From assembly GCF_000258495.1 (NCBI RefSeq), contig NZ_AJLG01000028.1, forward strand, positions 1 to 35,678: a stretch of 35,678 nt of DNA, read 5' to 3'. Source of the stretch: Pedobacter agri PB92 (lineage in GTDB: Bacteria; Bacteroidota; Bacteroidia; Sphingobacteriales; Sphingobacteriaceae). Under the pieces are notes generated by a model. That model made no database searches. It had not been told where the DNA came from and saw only the letters and a list, made by a program, of their open reading frames with translations. Both the position numbers and the translations under genes were made by a program. Below are positions 33,239-35,678 of the stretch, piece by piece (position 1 is the stretch's first letter; every line of letters begins with the position of its first letter).

Positions 33239-35678
33239 ATGAAGAAAAAATACTTTTTAATTCCGCTACTTTTGGCAGGAAGTTTTGGCACCTATGCACA
33301 AATAAGTGCGGTGCAAAACCTCAATAAAAACTATCAAACGGGTTTAGAATTATTAGATAAAGAAAAATATACCGCGGCAGCACAGCAATTCAAACTTGTA
33401 GAGCAGCTGCGTTACAAACCCTCTACCCAAACAGAGAGCAATGCAGAGTTATCTTTATTAAAAGAAAATGCCAAATTTTATGCAGCGGTTTGTGCATTGG
33501 AACTTACCAATAGCGATGCTGAAAGTTTGTTTCAGGCGTTCATCCGCGACTATCCTTTAAATCCGAATACCAAACTGGCTTATTTCTACGTTGGAAAGAC
33601 ATATTTTAATCAGAAAAACTACAAAAAGGCTTTAGAATGGTTTGAAAAAACTGATCCTTCTACCCTTTCTGGCAAACAACGTAACGAGTATCAATTTAAG
33701 CAAGGCTATGCTTACTTTGAAATGCAAGATTATGAAAAGGCAGAACCTTTATTTGAGAAGGTAAAAAAGGAAGAAGGTGATTTTCAGGAAAGTGCAACCT
33801 ATTATTTTGCATACATCAATTATCTAAACAAAGAATACAAAACTGCACTTGCAAATTTTGAAAAATTAAAGGGTTCTCCTACCTACGAGGCGAGTTATCC
33901 ATACTACATCACCTCGATGTATTATTTAGATGAACGTTACGATGACGTAATCAGCTATGCTTTAGCATCCATACAAAAAACGAAACAGCAGTTCGAGCCG
34001 GAAATGTTGAGTTTGGTTGCAGCTTCTTACTTTGCAAAATCAGAATTTAAAAACGCAGAAAAATATTTCGCTGAATTTTACGCAAAAGATAAAAGTGAAA
34101 CCAAAAACAACTTATTTATTTATCAATACGGTTACTCTTTATTTCAGAATAAAAAGTATAAAGAATCTGTTGCTGTTTTAGAAAAGCTGAACAATGATGA
34201 TGTTTACCTGCAGAATGGTATGCACACCTTGGGTAAAGCATTTATTCAGTTAGGTAACAAACAAAAAGCGCAAAGTGCATTTTTTAGGGCTTCGCGTTTA
34301 GATTTCGACAAAGCAATTCAGGAAGAAGCCTGGTTAAGTTATGCTAAATTAAGCTATGAGTTGGATTTCCACCAACAAGCTTTGGAAGCTACTCAGGGAT
34401 TTTTAAAAGCTTTCCCGAAATCACGTAAAATTAATGAAGCTAAAACTTTACTGGGCGAAGTACTTTTAACCACAAAAAATTATCAGGCAGCAGTTGATAT
34501 TTTGGAGCCTATCCCTGATAAAACCTTGGAAGCAAGAGAAGCTTATCAAAAAGTAACTTATTTCCGCGGTTTGGAATTTTATAATGAAAGAGCATTTCCG
34601 AATGCTTTATCCATGTTTCTACGTTCAGATAAATTCCCGGAAGATAATGAGATTCATGCGTTAAATACCTATTGGAAAGGGGAAGCAATGTATGAATTAC
34701 GCAAATACGGTGAAGCCGTTTCTACTTTTGAGAAGTTCCTTAAAATGCCAGATGCAGATAAAACCGGTGTTTATAATTTTGCCAACTATGCGTTAGCTTA
34801 CGCTGCTTTTGAGGATGAAAAATACAGCAAGGCGGCAAACTATTTCGAGAAGTTTTTAAATGGAAATGATAAAGATCAAAAAACGATCGATGATGCCACC
34901 ATCCGTTTAGCCGATTCGTATTTCGTAAATAAAACTTACGGAAATGCCATGGCCAATTATAATAAGATCATTGCCAGACATACCACTTCTGAAGACTATG
35001 CAACTTTTCAAAAAGGTATGATCCAGGGTTTAGAAACGCAGTACGATGCCAAAATTGCCACCATGCAAAGCTTACTTAAGGCATTCCCTAACTCAAATTA
35101 TGCGGATGATGCGGGTTTCGAAACGGCTTACACCTACTTCAACAAAGGTGATTTCGATAAATCTAAATCCGACTTGGTGGATTTAGTTGCGAAATATCCA
35201 CGCAGTAGTTATGTCCCTAAGGCTTTGGTTACCATTGGTTTGGTTCAATACAATCAGGATCAGGATGATGCTGCTTTAGAATCGTTTAAAAAAGTAATTC
35301 GCGATTATCCAACCGCTGACGAAGCTAAACAGGCGATGGAATCCATCAAAAATATTTATGTAGACAGAGGTGATGCCAATGGTTTTATCGCTTACGCGAA
35401 CACTACGCCACTTGGAAATTACTCAAGCAATGAGCAAGACAACATCGTTTTCTCAGCCGCAAATAACCTCTATTTAAAAGGTGATGCAAACGGCGCTTTT
35501 CAGGCTGTAAATGCTTATTTCGATAAGTTCCCTAAAGCAAACCATGAAAAAGAAGCGAAATTTATCAGAGCAGAATCGTTGGTAAAACTTGGTCGCCCTG
35601 ATGAGGCCATTCCTGATTATGAGTTCATCTTAAATGACTGGACCAGCGATTACACGGAACGTTCATTGAGTGTGTCGT
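33239..35678 (+). CDS. Large periplasmic TPR protein, 3' end outside the window
   Basis: ATG 33239 begins a signal peptide (MKKKYFLIPLLLAGSFGTYAQ) and the frame is open for 813 codons to the window edge. The rest is tetratricopeptide repeats, for example LAYFYVGKTYFNQKNYKKALEW, FKQGYAYFEMQDYEKAEPLF, AYAAFEDEKYSKAANYFEKF and ALVTIGLVQYNQDQDDAALESF. Spacing mixes 34- and 36-residue units, typical of YbgF/BamD-like scaffolds. Such long TPR proteins in Bacteroidota are often envelope assembly factors, but the function here is unknown. It begins 206 bases after the pyrB terminator. Confidence 0.85.
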   Translation, partial: MKKKYFLIPLLLAGSFGTYAQISAVQNLNKNYQTGLELLDKEKYTAAAQQFKLVEQLRYKPSTQTESNAELSLLKENAKFYAAVCALELTNSDAESLFQAFIRDYPLNPNTKLAYFYVGKTYFNQKNYKKALEWFEKTDPSTLSGKQRNEYQFKQGYAYFEMQDYEKAEPLFEKVKKEEGDFQESATYYFAYINYLNKEYKTALANFEKLKGSPTYEASYPYYITSMYYLDERYDDVISYALASIQKTKQQFEPEMLSLVAASYFAKSEFKNAEKYFAEFYAKDKSETKNNLFIYQYGYSLFQNKKYKESVAVLEKLNNDDVYLQNGMHTLGKAFIQLGNKQKAQSAFFRASRLDFDKAIQEEAWLSYAKLSYELDFHQQALEATQGFLKAFPKSRKINEAKTLLGEVLLTTKNYQAAVDILEPIPDKTLEAREAYQKVTYFRGLEFYNERAFPNALSMFLRSDKFPEDNEIHALNTYWKGEAMYELRKYGEAVSTFEKFLKMPDADKTGVYNFANYALAYAAFEDEKYSKAANYFEKFLNGNDKDQKTIDDATIRLADSYFVNKTYGNAMANYNKIIARHTTSEDYATFQKGMIQGLETQYDAKIATMQSLLKAFPNSNYADDAGFETAYTYFNKGDFDKSKSDLVDLVAKYPRSSYVPKALVTIGLVQYNQDQDDAALESFKKVIRDYPTADEAKQAMESIKNIYVDRGDANGFIAYANTTPLGNYSSNEQDNIVFSAANNLYLKGDANGAFQAVNAYFDKFPKANHEKEAKFIRAESLVKLGRPDEAIPDYEFILNDWTSDYTERSLSVS

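Overview
The window looks like a chromosomal segment of a Sphingobacteriaceae-type Bacteroidota, most like Pedobacter. Evidence: AT-rich DNA, almost no Shine-Dalgarno sequences, and many exact matches to the Bacteroidota -7 promoter box TAnnTTTG just upstream of genes. The families also fit: DUF4294, DUF4783, a BshB1 bacillithiol deacetylase, a GH20 hexosaminidase, a DUF1080 protein and a lysine 6-aminotransferase. The content is mainly housekeeping. I see no prophage, insertion sequence, CRISPR array, tRNA or rRNA.

Layout. 1-1399: 3' part of lysine 6-aminotransferase (frameshifted) and a small membrane protein. 1565-5025 (minus): an acyl-CoA dehydrogenase, then a tight DUF4294-gpx-bshB1 operon. 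5136-9349 (plus): bifunctional (p)ppGpp synthetase/hydrolase, a Fur-family regulator and purA. 9577-10836: pabB with a TTG start. 10946-13908 (minus): M48 lipoprotein protease, then DUF4783-nadC-plsY. 14083-16135 (plus): gpmI (frameshifted) and a translationally overlapping lipoprotein. 16189-16809 (minus): TPR protein. 16810-17121: a leader with two related promoters and an intrinsic terminator ahead of lon. 17122-20628: lon and an LpxR-like gene that starts directly on the lon terminator. 20629-21039 (minus): arfB. 21113-25351 (plus): cmk, DUF1080, a TPM-domain membrane protein (frameshifted) and an SH3b membrane protein. 25755-27689: rpsA. 28134-30100: GH20 hexosaminidase and a 69-residue membrane protein. 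30097-30498 (minus): DCC oxidoreductase. 30569-32887: methionine aminopeptidase and pyrR-pyrB. 33239 to the edge: a large periplasmic TPR protein, cut by the window.

Physiology covered: stringent response and purine synthesis (rel, purA), pyrimidines (pyrR, pyrB, cmk), NAD and folate precursors (nadC, pabB), phospholipid synthesis (plsY), glycolysis (gpmI), translation and ribosome rescue (rpsA, arfB, map), proteolysis (lon, M48) and thiol redox (bshB1, gpx, DCC).

Most notable. (1) Three genes are each broken by a one-base change in an A-homopolymer (8A, 5A, 9A); together these look more like sequencing errors than biology. (2) A possible attenuator or small RNA lies upstream of lon. (3) Several promoters sit so close to start codons, including a TTG, that leaderless or near-leaderless mRNAs are likely. 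(4) A set of dispersed intergenic hairpin elements. I found no convincing new multi-gene defence or biosynthetic system.
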